This document shows positions 55,573-64,000 of a stretch of 64,000 nucleotides of DNA, in pieces (the stretch's first letter is position 1; every line of letters begins with the position of its first letter). The notes beneath the pieces were generated by a model. The model was not told the origin of the DNA, searched no databases, and worked only from the letters and a program-made list of their open reading frames with translations. Made by a program: the position numbers and the translations under genes. Origin of the DNA: Ignatzschineria rhizosphaerae (lineage in GTDB: Bacteria; Pseudomonadota; Gammaproteobacteria; Cardiobacteriales; Wohlfahrtiimonadaceae); contig NZ_CP093379.1 of the NCBI RefSeq assembly GCF_022655595.1, forward strand, positions 1,422,501 through 1,486,500, in the 5' to 3' direction.

Positions 55573-57678
55573 TTACCACTTCAAGGTTTGCAATAACCCC
55601 AATAATTGACGATATTTTCGTACTGGCCACGTGGTTTTTAATTTAGATGGGCCTTGCTGCTTTGCTCGCTCTTGCGATAACGCTTCTAATGTTACCTTTG
55701 CATTAGTTAACTTCCCTGTTTGAATATTTAAATATTCTGGGTACAAAAGTAATGTGCCGGCAATAAGCTCTAATAATGATAAACGTCGTTTTCGGCGCCC
55801 TTCTAACTGATAGAGATCTGTAGTTAAGCCCCATCCTGCATAAAATGGAATCCCATAGCAAAATACTTTTTTATCTCGCAATAGCGCTTCAAATCCTGCG
55901 AGAGATGTCATCGTATGGACTTCTTTACACTGTTCGATCAGCACCATAATATCCGTCTCTGGCATAACACTATCGGCAAATTGTAATGCAATATTATCAG
56001 GAATATTCCCTATTCGATTACCGCTTACCACATCAGGATGTGGTTTATAAATAATATACGCTTGAGGGTTATTTTCCCGAACATGCTTTAACAATCCTAA
56101 ATTAGTACAAATCTCTCGTGTTCCTGTTTGAATCGAGGCATCATCTTCTACTTGCCCTGGCACTAATAAAACCGGTTTATCTACTGGCAATTGTTGAGTT
56201 ATCTTACTGTTACCGACGTTATATTTACCTATTTTTTCCGCTATCAGCTGAGTCTGCAGGCTTTTGGCCTCGGCAAGTACTTTGAGGTTAAAATCACTCT
56301 TTTCTAAAATCATCTCTAACCGAGAAGGTTTACTCGCATCAAAATAGATTCCTAAATCATCTATCACTAATGATCTTGGTGCAACAAGATTTGAGCCCAA
56401 ACCAACAGAACGAATAAACCCATCTTCCATGCGTAATACGGTGATATGATTGTCACTTGCCCACGCTTCTAATGATAAGAATTTTTTTCCCCACAACAAC
56501 AACCGCATATGACAGGTAGACTTCTCTGCAAATGCTTTTTTTAAGACTTCTTCACTCTTAAAAAAACGTAGCTGATTAGCTGTTGTTTTTAAAAAAGGCG
56601 TCATAATCTGCCGCTTCCACCAAGAGAGCCCCACAATCCAGATCTCCCCTTGTAAAAGCTTCTCTCGCTCTTTCATCATGATGAGATAATCAATCACATC
56701 AAAAATGGTTCCACGTTCATTGGTAAAGGGGTTAATATATCGGCAATATTGAAGATAACTTGCAGTAAAGAGTTCTAATAATGTTCTGTGCTGGCGGCGG
56801 GATTTGAACTCAGGCGCGGAGACTTGCAAATTTCGGTCATCTGTTAATCCCCATCCGGCATACCAAGGAATTCCAAATGTGATCACCTCTTTACCATAGA
56901 GAAGTGCTTCAAACCCCATTTGCGAGGTAACAGCATAAACTTTATCCATCCTCTCAAGAAGAGAATGCGGATGAATATCCTCCGCTAAAAACTCAATATT
57001 TGGGTGCTTATCTCTATTTTTCTGATACCGAGCCAGAAAATCACTATAGTGCCCCTGCCTTTTCCCCACTAACACATCAGGATGAATCTTAATCCAGATT
57101 TTAGCGGTTGGGTTTTCAACAATAGCGCTTTCAAGCATTTCTTGAAAAGTCTGTGCCGTTGCGCTGCCATAAACCAGCGACATATCCCCAAAAGTCTGAT
57201 CAATGACTAAAACGTGCTTCTTCGTTTTAGGAAAAGAGAGATGTGCCGGCAATCCCTCTAAAATGTGATTATATTTAGTGAGCTTATTCTCAAAAATAAG
57301 CGACATCGCCCCAGCCGCATCTGCTAGATCCTCAACAAGGTTTTCCTTATCTAAAATCAACTGCTCCAAGCTAGAAGGTTTCGTTGTATCGTAATAAATC
57401 CCTAAATCATCAACTACAAGAGATAATGGATCATCGCCATTAACGCCAAGATCCATAGAGCGTAAAAATCCATCTTCAATTAAAAGTGCTGAATTAACTG
57501 ACGACATCTCTGCAATTCTTATAGCTCTTTTACCACTAGGCTTATATCCCCATCCTAAGATGCTACTCTCTTCAGCTCGATTCCCAACGGAGATTTTATA
57601 ATCGGCAAAGAAAGAACGCCACCTAGAAAGGCGGCGCCAGAGACCATGGCTTAGGTAGGGGATTTTAATCTGCTTCAT
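55573..57678 (-). CDS. kpsC: KpsC/LipA-type capsule beta-Kdo transferase
   Basis: KpsC builds the beta-Kdo linker between lysophosphatidylglycerol and group 2 capsule. The 701-residue protein has two tandem copies of the capsule_synth domain: residues ~1-330 and ~350-690. Each has an R-x-EDGF(I/L)RS start (IEDGFLRSMDLGVNGDDPLS; MEDGFIRSVGLGSNLVAPRS), LVVDDLGIYYD or LVIDDLGIYFD, KIHPDV or YKPHPDV, and a FEALLYGKEV or FEALLRDKKV ending with GWGLT. Both halves look catalytically complete. It is the last gene of the minus-strand glycan operon, 22 bases after a glycosyltransferase. Confidence 0.92.
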   Translation of the reverse strand: MKQIKIPYLSHGLWRRLSRWRSFFADYKISVGNRAEESSILGWGYKPSGKRAIRIAEMSSVNSALLIEDGFLRSMDLGVNGDDPLSLVVDDLGIYYDTTKPSSLEQLILDKENLVEDLADAAGAMSLIFENKLTKYNHILEGLPAHLSFPKTKKHVLVIDQTFGDMSLVYGSATAQTFQEMLESAIVENPTAKIWIKIHPDVLVGKRQGHYSDFLARYQKNRDKHPNIEFLAEDIHPHSLLERMDKVYAVTSQMGFEALLYGKEVITFGIPWYAGWGLTDDRNLQVSAPEFKSRRQHRTLLELFTASYLQYCRYINPFTNERGTIFDVIDYLIMMKEREKLLQGEIWIVGLSWWKRQIMTPFLKTTANQLRFFKSEEVLKKAFAEKSTCHMRLLLWGKKFLSLEAWASDNHITVLRMEDGFIRSVGLGSNLVAPRSLVIDDLGIYFDASKPSRLEMILEKSDFNLKVLAEAKSLQTQLIAEKIGKYNVGNSKITQQLPVDKPVLLVPGQVEDDASIQTGTREICTNLGLLKHVRENNPQAYIIYKPHPDVVSGNRIGNIPDNIALQFADSVMPETDIMVLIEQCKEVHTMTSLAGFEALLRDKKVFCYGIPFYAGWGLTTDLYQLEGRRKRRLSLLELIAGTLLLYPEYLNIQTGKLTNAKVTLEALSQERAKQQGPSKLKTTWPVRKYRQLLGLLQTLKW

Positions 57679-57700
57679 AGAACCTTTATAAACCTATTTG

Positions 57701-58666
57701 CTATTTTAGCCCAATGATTTTAGCCATATCATCTAACCGATGCTCCCAAGTATGATATTGAGCTACATATTCAGCACCGGCACGTGCACGCTCTAAATCA
57801 TCTTTGTTGGGTCCATATTTTAATCTTGCAAATAGCTCCTGCATCTCTTCCTCATTATTCACTACATGGCAATACTCCGCAAACATCTTATCAACAGATT
57901 CTGCTGGCGTTGTAACCGCGATACCACCACAGGCTAATATCTCAACTAACCGGCGAGAAAACATCGTTGGTGAATCTGTAATAGTATTCACATTAAGAGA
58001 TACTAAGTAATCCTTATAAATCTGCCCAGTTTTAGGATATTTTACAGCCTTTTTAATATCCATATTAGGATAAACAGGATAACGATAATTTTGAGATTTT
58101 CGCTTAGAATTACGATCAAACACCGTTAATCCCAGTCCTGTATCGGTTGCAGACTCAAATAACTGATCTTGCCACTGCCGGCGAATATCATGAATATGAT
58201 GACTATAACTTCCTACAAAATTGGCACGATGATGCTTAAAATTAAACCCATCAAAATAATGAAACTTTGGCTGCACGGCAAACATCATCGTATGAATCGA
58301 TGCATCTTGCCCCATTACAGCTTTGTAACGAGGGATACACGTCTCATCCACTGTAAAGACATGATCAAAAAGTTTTGCACTATCAATAAAGCGATCGAAA
58401 TGAACGCCATCTTCTTTATTCCAAAAGACCGTAGGAATCCCACGATCTTTCGCTTTTTGTACTAACTTCTTGAGCTTATCATTATTACGCTCAGGGTGAT
58501 CAGGGTAAGAAGCAATCTTATACTTCCAACGATTCCAGCGTCCTTGCCAGGCTGATTCTACGAACAAAAAATCACAATTAACCCTAAAAAAAATATATGA
58601 TTTTCTATAACTCATTAGTGCTAGCTCACTAATATTGTCAGCAATAAGATTAAAACATTTTACCAT
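57701..58666 (-). CDS. CgeB-like glycosyltransferase (short form)
   Basis: A 321-residue protein. The N-terminal half recognises the common FVESAWQGRWNRWKYK and FWNKEDGVHFDRF segments; the C-terminal half is a glycosyl-transferase group 1 domain of the CgeB type with SLNVNTITDSPTMFSRRLVE and EILACGGIAVTTPAESVD. It is clearly a paralogue of residues ~130-440 of the 637-residue protein encoded at 61948. The sugar is unknown. The start ATG 58666 overlaps the upstream DUF6270 gene by seven bases; ATG 58615 is an alternative. Confidence 0.8.
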   Translation of the reverse strand: MVKCFNLIADNISELALMSYRKSYIFFRVNCDFLFVESAWQGRWNRWKYKIASYPDHPERNNDKLKKLVQKAKDRGIPTVFWNKEDGVHFDRFIDSAKLFDHVFTVDETCIPRYKAVMGQDASIHTMMFAVQPKFHYFDGFNFKHHRANFVGSYSHHIHDIRRQWQDQLFESATDTGLGLTVFDRNSKRKSQNYRYPVYPNMDIKKAVKYPKTGQIYKDYLVSLNVNTITDSPTMFSRRLVEILACGGIAVTTPAESVDKMFAEYCHVVNNEEEMQELFARLKYGPNKDDLERARAGAEYVAQYHTWEHRLDDMAKIIGLK

Positions 58667-59391
58667 CGTTCACTGCCAACTTTTTGTAAAAAAAACAAAA
58701 AATATTGATAAACATCTTCAATATAATGAAATGGCGCTAATCCCCACTTATGATTACAGCTTCCTACAAAAATATTTTCAGGATAATTTACAAATTGTTT
58801 TTCAGGTAAATATTTTCTCGCTATTTCATAAAGAGAATTCAAAAAATCATTACAATACTCTATACGGCTAGGAGAACTATTAGGAAATCCGAGCCCTTGA
58901 TCTGTTTCTTTTGAAAAAAAGACATTGTTTATAATAATCTTATTTTCGCCAGCAACCTCTATTATTTTTTTAAGACCCTCCTCCCAATGGAGTAAAAAAA
59001 TATCTTCATCGGGCATAATTTTTTTTGCATCACGAATATTTATTAACCTACTTTTATGAAATTCATCTGAATTAGTAACATAGAGTTCCGGAGTTAACTC
59101 AATTAAACCAAATCTCTCATCTATACAATCAATTACAAGATAATCAAAATCAGAATTTAGAATTAAATCTAATAAAGAATTTCCCCATTCTCGTAATAAT
59201 GTCTTTCGTTGAAAAGGCGATGGTACATTTTCAATAAATTGTTTATTGTCAGCATCTATTTGCGAAAATGCAGGATAAGCCAATCTTGCTAATGAATATC
59301 TTGCGACATATTCAACATTTTCAAATAAATCTATATTGTTCGGTGTGAAAGCATCCCTTGAAACACAAGAACCCGATATAAAAACTTTCAT
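58660..59391 (-). CDS. DUF6270-family (GDSL-like) protein
   Basis: A 243-residue soluble protein. The start KVFISGSCVSRD (GSC in place of GDS) and the late FVGSCNHKWGLAPFHYIED with its histidines resemble DUF6270 proteins of capsule and surface-glycan clusters, a group that looks like SGNH/GDSL esterases with a Cys or Ser nucleophile. It may acetylate, or remove groups from, the sugar polymer; this is inference. It lies between the asparagine-synthetase-like gene (8 bases) and the short CgeB-like gene (overlap). Confidence 0.72.
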   Translation of the reverse strand: MKVFISGSCVSRDAFTPNNIDLFENVEYVARYSLARLAYPAFSQIDADNKQFIENVPSPFQRKTLLREWGNSLLDLILNSDFDYLVIDCIDERFGLIELTPELYVTNSDEFHKSRLINIRDAKKIMPDEDIFLLHWEEGLKKIIEVAGENKIIINNVFFSKETDQGLGFPNSSPSRIEYCNDFLNSLYEIARKYLPEKQFVNYPENIFVGSCNHKWGLAPFHYIEDVYQYFLFFLQKVGSERW

Positions 59392-59399
59392 TTCCTCTC

Positions 59400-60854
59400 C
59401 TAATTAATAGCAAGATCTTCTAACTCAGGAAGTCTCTCATTTATTATTTTCAAAAAAACTAAATTATTAAAACGATCTTTCAACGGGACAGATAACATTT
59501 TTTTTAAGATGTCTCTACAATTGTATAAGTTTATAGTTTCAAAGGCAGGATCCCCTTCAATTAACACCTGAGACATCCATATTCCCATTCTATGCTCCCA
59601 ATAAAACATGTCAAAAACATCATAATTTTTTAAACTTAAAAAATTATGAGTCTCAATAAACTCAATAAATGCATTTTTTACCTCTTCCTCATTCTGTGCA
59701 TATGGATGGTATGCTCTCAACACTTTATCTAAAACAGTTGCATTATTTGCTGTCATCTCCCAGTAATAGGCAAAAATCCCATAATAAAGTCGACCTATTT
59801 CAGCTAAATTACTTCTTATATGCAAAGAATTATTTGGTCGATAAAAAGATGACAATTTATTTTTATAAAAAAACGCTATTTTCTTTCCATGATTATAGAT
59901 AGTATTTCTATTTAAAATATTACAAAATTCTAGGAAATCGGTACTTTCACAGTTTTTTGAGGTTAGTATTAATTCATTATAATTTTTTATACCCAATCTT
60001 TGAACTATATCCTTAGAAACTATTATATCTTTCTCATGTTTCCCATCAAGATTATAAGTAAAAAAAGATATATCATCCCAAAAAGGTCTCAAACTAGCCA
60101 AAGTACACCTACTGTCCTGTCCTGCAGTAACAGATAATAATATTTGCTCATAATTTTTTTCCTGCAATAACTTAAATTGCTTTTGTAATTGGACAACTAA
60201 ACTTTCAGCAATATCTTCGATGCAATTATTAACAATCAAATCCTTTCTTGGAAAATAACGAATGATTTTATTTTTTCTAACATCAAGATATACATTAGGT
60301 AATAATTGCCTAATGTCTTTATACTTTGTTGTTATCCCTGGGTAACCATATTCATAACTAATATGCTTAGGTTTATTCCTATATATATCTGATAATTCTC
60401 TTTTTATACCAGAAAAATCTAAAATCATTTCTAAATGTGATGAAATCACTAAGGGATATACACTAATATCTGTATAAAAAACTGACTTCATAGCACAAGC
60501 ATCAGTATATATTTTCATATTACTATTATGTGATGTAATTAATATATAAGTACCACTTAAATGATCTATATAATCATGAAAAGCATCTTCTCCATTATAA
60601 ATTAATTCTGATAAAAGCCGAGAAGCAATCAAATAGTTATCAGAATTCTCAGATAATAAGTCTAAACATAATCCAGCAACAACTACAAAATCCTTCTGAT
60701 TTCTACAAATAGCTACATCTAACCAATTGTGGTAATAAAAAACAAACTCGTTATCAAGAACTAGCTTATTAAAGCTATCGGGCAGAACTTCCACATTTCT
60801 ATTAGTTAAATAGTAACCTCTACAATACAATATATTACTCAAATTATTCACCAC
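59400..60854 (-). CDS. Asparagine-synthetase-like protein in a glycan cluster
   Basis: A 484-residue protein. The C-terminal half has the ATP-pyrophosphatase loop LLSVTAGQDSRCTLASLRPF (residues ~243-262), the SxGxDS-type P-loop of asparagine synthetases. The N-terminal half resembles the glutamine-amidotransferase fold (HLSGTYILITSHNSNMKIYTDACAMK) but lacks the N-terminal Cys2 nucleophile, so ammonia release from glutamine is unlikely. It may transfer an amine or amino acid to a sugar acid with a different donor. The start is uncertain: GTG 60854 has a weak ribosome site. Codon use is AT-rich like its neighbours. Confidence 0.7.
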   Translation of the reverse strand: MVNNLSNILYCRGYYLTNRNVEVLPDSFNKLVLDNEFVFYYHNWLDVAICRNQKDFVVVAGLCLDLLSENSDNYLIASRLLSELIYNGEDAFHDYIDHLSGTYILITSHNSNMKIYTDACAMKSVFYTDISVYPLVISSHLEMILDFSGIKRELSDIYRNKPKHISYEYGYPGITTKYKDIRQLLPNVYLDVRKNKIIRYFPRKDLIVNNCIEDIAESLVVQLQKQFKLLQEKNYEQILLSVTAGQDSRCTLASLRPFWDDISFFTYNLDGKHEKDIIVSKDIVQRLGIKNYNELILTSKNCESTDFLEFCNILNRNTIYNHGKKIAFFYKNKLSSFYRPNNSLHIRSNLAEIGRLYYGIFAYYWEMTANNATVLDKVLRAYHPYAQNEEEVKNAFIEFIETHNFLSLKNYDVFDMFYWEHRMGIWMSQVLIEGDPAFETINLYNCRDILKKMLSVPLKDRFNNLVFLKIINERLPELEDLAIN

Positions 60855-60866
60855 ATAAAATTAAAT

Positions 60867-61946
60867 CTAATACATATTCTCTTCGTAATTCTCGTTATAC
60901 TTCATAAACATTTTAGCGCGGCTATTGACCGATTGACTCTGTAGTTTTTTCAAATTTTGCACTATATCTAACAAAAATAATCCTCTAGAAATAGCTGAAA
61001 AACTTTTTTGAAATCTTGAATATATATTATATGACTCGCTAACTGCATAATCATAATCCTCACATATATTTTTAATATAACCTTGAAGAGACTTTATGTC
61101 ACTCGCCACATATATTTCAGGGAATGCTTCTTTCATTCTATAATCTCCAACAGCAGCGATGGGCAACCCACTTGAAGCATATTGAATTACTCTACTTGGA
61201 AACTGAAAATAGCCTAAGTTAGCTAACTCTTCAAAATTATAATCAAGCCCATCATATTCTTTAAAAAACTGAGGAATACTAACCCCAATTTTAGCTTTAG
61301 ATAATACTTCTGATACCTTATATGTATGCAAATACCCTTCCCGAATAAATCCCCCATGCATTCCTAAAGGATCCGAATCTAATAATCCAAAAATTTTCTT
61401 CTCAAAAGGCAAAGAAGCCAACTCCATATACCTTTTTCTTCTTACCTGCCCATTCATATTACCTAAAAAAATAATGTCATAATCAGCAAGTTTTGGCTGA
61501 TAAACATTTGGAAAACTTATATGATCTGTCCAGAAAGGAAAATTGAACCCCCTTGGATGCCCCTGATTTTCATAAAATTGCATTACATCACTATAACCGC
61601 AATGTAATACTATATCGTAACTATTCACTACCAGAGAATAACAAGTCTTATATAAAACGGGATCATCAGAAAGCCAAATAGCTGTTAGCATTTTGCTAGA
61701 AACATAGTCAACCATTTCAGGCAACAAATTCATAGGGCGGAAAGATATAAATAAATCGCCTCCCGCCTCACAAACCTTCTTGATTTCCGTCCACATAAAA
61801 TCAATATCTTTCTGACTACTAACCATAGAATGCCCATGCAATATCAAATCAGTAAAAATGACTTCGTGACCTAAAAACTCTAAAGCTCTTTTTAGGCTTT
61901 CACCTAAATGTCTTTCCAAGATTGAATCAAAAATTATTACCTTCAT
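60867..61946 (-). CDS. CgeB-like glycosyltransferase
   Basis: A 359-residue protein of the CgeB/DUF3880 group. The N-terminal domain begins MKVIIFDSILERHLGESLKR; the C-terminal domain has the group 1 transferase features FPSRVIQYASSGLPIAAVG and SKAKIGVSIPQFF. The predicted role is transfer of a sugar during polymer synthesis. Its ATG follows the stop of the 637-residue gene by one base (TAGGATG), and the next gene starts 12 bases after its stop. It is more distant from the other two CgeB-like proteins of the cluster. Confidence 0.78.
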   Translation of the reverse strand: MKVIIFDSILERHLGESLKRALEFLGHEVIFTDLILHGHSMVSSQKDIDFMWTEIKKVCEAGGDLFISFRPMNLLPEMVDYVSSKMLTAIWLSDDPVLYKTCYSLVVNSYDIVLHCGYSDVMQFYENQGHPRGFNFPFWTDHISFPNVYQPKLADYDIIFLGNMNGQVRRKRYMELASLPFEKKIFGLLDSDPLGMHGGFIREGYLHTYKVSEVLSKAKIGVSIPQFFKEYDGLDYNFEELANLGYFQFPSRVIQYASSGLPIAAVGDYRMKEAFPEIYVASDIKSLQGYIKNICEDYDYAVSESYNIYSRFQKSFSAISRGLFLLDIVQNLKKLQSQSVNSRAKMFMKYNENYEENMY

Positions 61947-61947
61947 C

Positions 61948-63861
61948 CTATATTCCTATTTTTGAATTGGATTTATAAACCATATTCTCTATATCTTTCA
62001 CTGATGCTTTCCTGTCATCTAGATGCAAAATATTAAATGGATCTATCAAAAATAAATCTCTATTTGGAGCTTTTACTTTGCCATTTATTAGATCTATAGC
62101 AATACTATCGATTGCTATATCTTTTATTAACAATGTATTCAAATCAGCTGATTCTATGACACTGTACCAATTAGGATTATTTACAGAAAAATCAAAGTCT
62201 ACCAATAACTTGGAATATTTGAAATAAGGGCTTCTAACAATCGCTTTTGATCCACTATATTTAAAAGATAACAACATTCCCAAGAGATTTTTCTGATAAT
62301 TATAAATTGTATCTTGTGTTAGATAAGTGTAAGAAATATCTACGTTAGTATTGATATATTGCTCAAGAACAAATTCAGACAAATTAACGATCTTAACTAT
62401 TTCATTATCAATAATTAAATCTAGCTTGCTAGACTTAACAATTATAATTTCTACTACCTTCACACCTTCTTGATTCAAAAGAGTATCAATATAACTATCT
62501 ATATTTTGATAACCATGATATTTAGCTATGACCCTAATACTTTCAACTTTTCTAGCATGCCCAGCTTGATCATTAATTACGCTTTTCATACTCGCCCATC
62601 TATCTTCATAAGTATGGTTAGCTAAAACCTCTCTAATTCCTAAAACTGATTGTTTATGCCAAAAATATGAGTCAGTAAGTAATTTATTTACTGCTAATTT
62701 AGCTTCTTCTTCAGTTCGTACCGTTAAAACTATTCCTGGAAACTGTTCCGTAACTGCTTTTGATGGCGTAGATACAATTGGAGTACCGCTTGCTAGCAGT
62801 TCATAAACTCTCCTAGACATCATAGTTGTAGACTGAGTAATTGTATTAACATTCAAGAAAACCTGAAAATTTTTATAAAGCTCGGTCATTTTTTCAAAAT
62901 TCACACTATCCCTGATAATATTTTTATATTTATCTGGATAAGCATACCTACCACTAGTATCTTTTGAAGCTCTATCATAAATAACTCCTTCACTCTCCAG
63001 TAAAGCCGGAAGTAGCATATCCATTTGCTTTTTACGATCCGGATGATTTTCAGAGTAATAAGTACCAGCAAAACAAACTGTTTCCTTCGGTAATGAAAAT
63101 CTATTAATAGGATTAGTTTTCTTTATTGGAGCAGCAAAGGGCAACGCCCATACTTTATCTGTATTTAATTCATTTTTATATCTTCCTATTATTTGCTCAT
63201 CTGTAGTAAAAACATAATCTGCCAATGCGGCTATTGGCTTAAACATCTCATAATGCATAGGATCTTCTTTATTCCAAAAAATAATAGGTATCCCTTTTTT
63301 CTTCAATAAACTTATAGCATCTAATAGCGCTTGTGCATTAGAATGCTGTAGCTTTGGTGAGGTAAATGCATAAATCCAACTACCTTTATTTGCATTCCAT
63401 GCACTTTCAAAAAAAGCAAATTGGCTTTTTGTAGTTGAAATTTGTTTCTGATAATCTTTACGTACTAAAGCAAAACCATTAAAAGCATCTTTCCAGCAAA
63501 TTTCTGATATCGGATCAAATAAAGTAAGCCCTTGAAAAAGACCATCAGAATCCACATTGCTTGTCTTAATATTCCCTTCAAAAGTTATCGGTTTAGGCTG
63601 AGCTAATAATTCTTTATTTTTTCGCCTTTTACTTTCTTGATACAACAAAAATAAGTTCTTAGGCATAAAAATAAAACCTGACAGACTACCAAAGCTATCA
63701 ATAATTATCTTTCCTAATTGGAAAGATATTGTGTTTTCTTCATTTATTGCATTCTCTGACTTTTTAACACTTTTCTCTAACTGCAATATTTGGTTCTGCA
63801 TTAATCTATTAGTTTCCTGCAGTGCTAATAGTTGCTGTTCTATTTTTTTATTTTTTTTCAT
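61948..63861 (-). CDS. Long CgeB-like glycosyltransferase with coiled-coil N-terminus
   Basis: A 637-residue protein. Residues 1-45 form a coiled coil (KIEQQLLALQETNRLMQNQI). Residues ~140-440 are a CgeB-like transferase and a paralogue of the 321-residue protein: FFESAWNANKGSWIYAFTS, FWNKEDPMHYEMF, FLNVNTITQSTTMMSRRVYE and ELLASGTPIVSTP align one to one. Residues ~440-637 are an extra domain I do not recognise; it has no P-loop or membrane segment. First visible gene of the minus-strand glycan operon, with a weak ribosome site at ATG 63861. Confidence 0.78.
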   Translation of the reverse strand: MKKNKKIEQQLLALQETNRLMQNQILQLEKSVKKSENAINEENTISFQLGKIIIDSFGSLSGFIFMPKNLFLLYQESKRRKNKELLAQPKPITFEGNIKTSNVDSDGLFQGLTLFDPISEICWKDAFNGFALVRKDYQKQISTTKSQFAFFESAWNANKGSWIYAFTSPKLQHSNAQALLDAISLLKKKGIPIIFWNKEDPMHYEMFKPIAALADYVFTTDEQIIGRYKNELNTDKVWALPFAAPIKKTNPINRFSLPKETVCFAGTYYSENHPDRKKQMDMLLPALLESEGVIYDRASKDTSGRYAYPDKYKNIIRDSVNFEKMTELYKNFQVFLNVNTITQSTTMMSRRVYELLASGTPIVSTPSKAVTEQFPGIVLTVRTEEEAKLAVNKLLTDSYFWHKQSVLGIREVLANHTYEDRWASMKSVINDQAGHARKVESIRVIAKYHGYQNIDSYIDTLLNQEGVKVVEIIIVKSSKLDLIIDNEIVKIVNLSEFVLEQYINTNVDISYTYLTQDTIYNYQKNLLGMLLSFKYSGSKAIVRSPYFKYSKLLVDFDFSVNNPNWYSVIESADLNTLLIKDIAIDSIAIDLINGKVKAPNRDLFLIDPFNILHLDDRKASVKDIENMVYKSNSKIGI

Positions 63862-64000
63862 AATATTTACTTCACAAAACTAATTAAGTATTCATTAGTG
63901 GCGATTTCTGAAAATTCCTTGTGCCCCACCAACATTACTCCAATGTCCATAGATTTAATCCCCCTCTCTAAGTCTATAAGATTAAATGAAAGATCATTAC
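63862..64000 (-). other. Right edge: start of the gap upstream of the glycan operon
   Basis: 139 bases with no start codon and ribosome site of note. Whether the operon continues upstream or its promoter lies here cannot be told. Confidence 0.3.

Noticed and set aside
56780-56830. tRNA-like 3' segment (CGGGATTTGAACTC)
   Set aside because: Lies inside the kpsC reading frame; there is no acceptor, D or anticodon arm around it.

Overview
The window is an AT-rich chromosomal stretch of a gammaproteobacterium. MiaB, EpmC, a BigR/SqrR-like regulator, class Ia NrdAB, a haemoglobin/transferrin-type TonB receptor, a KpsC-type capsule enzyme and chaperone/usher fimbriae all fit that group. The gene mix suggests a host- or carrion-associated relative of the Cardiobacteriales (Ignatzschineria/Wohlfahrtiimonas type), but this is inference; no rRNA or tRNA lies in the window to test it.

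Layout. 1-16000 is mostly housekeeping: end of miaB, pepA, gapA, a TPR membrane protein, a Bcr/CflA efflux pump, cysS with a DUF493 gene, a GNAT/TraB pair, an FMN reductase, a TonB-dependent haem/iron receptor with an upstream Fur-box-like site, aroC and an MscS-like channel. 16000-31700 carries a trimethylamine monooxygenase (tmm) preceded by a possible 13-codon leader ORF, bioB, nrdAB, a YfcE-type phosphodiesterase, epmC and a run of small-molecule exporters (two EamA, a paired SMR, ArgO/LysE). Its intergenic spaces hold several copies of a ~160 bp repeat with terminal inverted repeats, which looks like a MITE. 31700-37900 holds purB, DUF423, an ArsC-like protein, a small lipoprotein gene broken by an in-frame TGA, thiamine pyrophosphokinase, a GNAT-GT9 fusion and ppa.

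38000-42900 is a decayed chaperone/usher fimbrial operon. Only the major subunit looks intact. The usher has lost its N-terminal two thirds beside one IS481-like element, the chaperone is split by a second identical copy with a clean 7 bp target duplication, and the adhesin has a frameshift in its signal peptide.

43400-50400 is rich in sulfur and thiol genes: a persulfide-sensor-like ArsR repressor co-transcribed with two YeeE/YedE transporter halves, MsrB, a single-domain rhodanese, and a TsdA-like dihaem cytochrome paired with a membrane-anchored trihaem cytochrome. A CPA1 Na+/H+ antiporter lies between them. 51000-55400 has a FeaB-like aldehyde dehydrogenase, a GlaH/CsiD-type glutarate hydroxylase, a DUF3870 protein and an outer-membrane barrel.

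55500-64000 is a minus-strand capsule or surface-glycan operon: KpsC plus three CgeB-like glycosyltransferases, a DUF6270 protein and a divergent asparagine-synthetase-like protein. It continues beyond the right edge.
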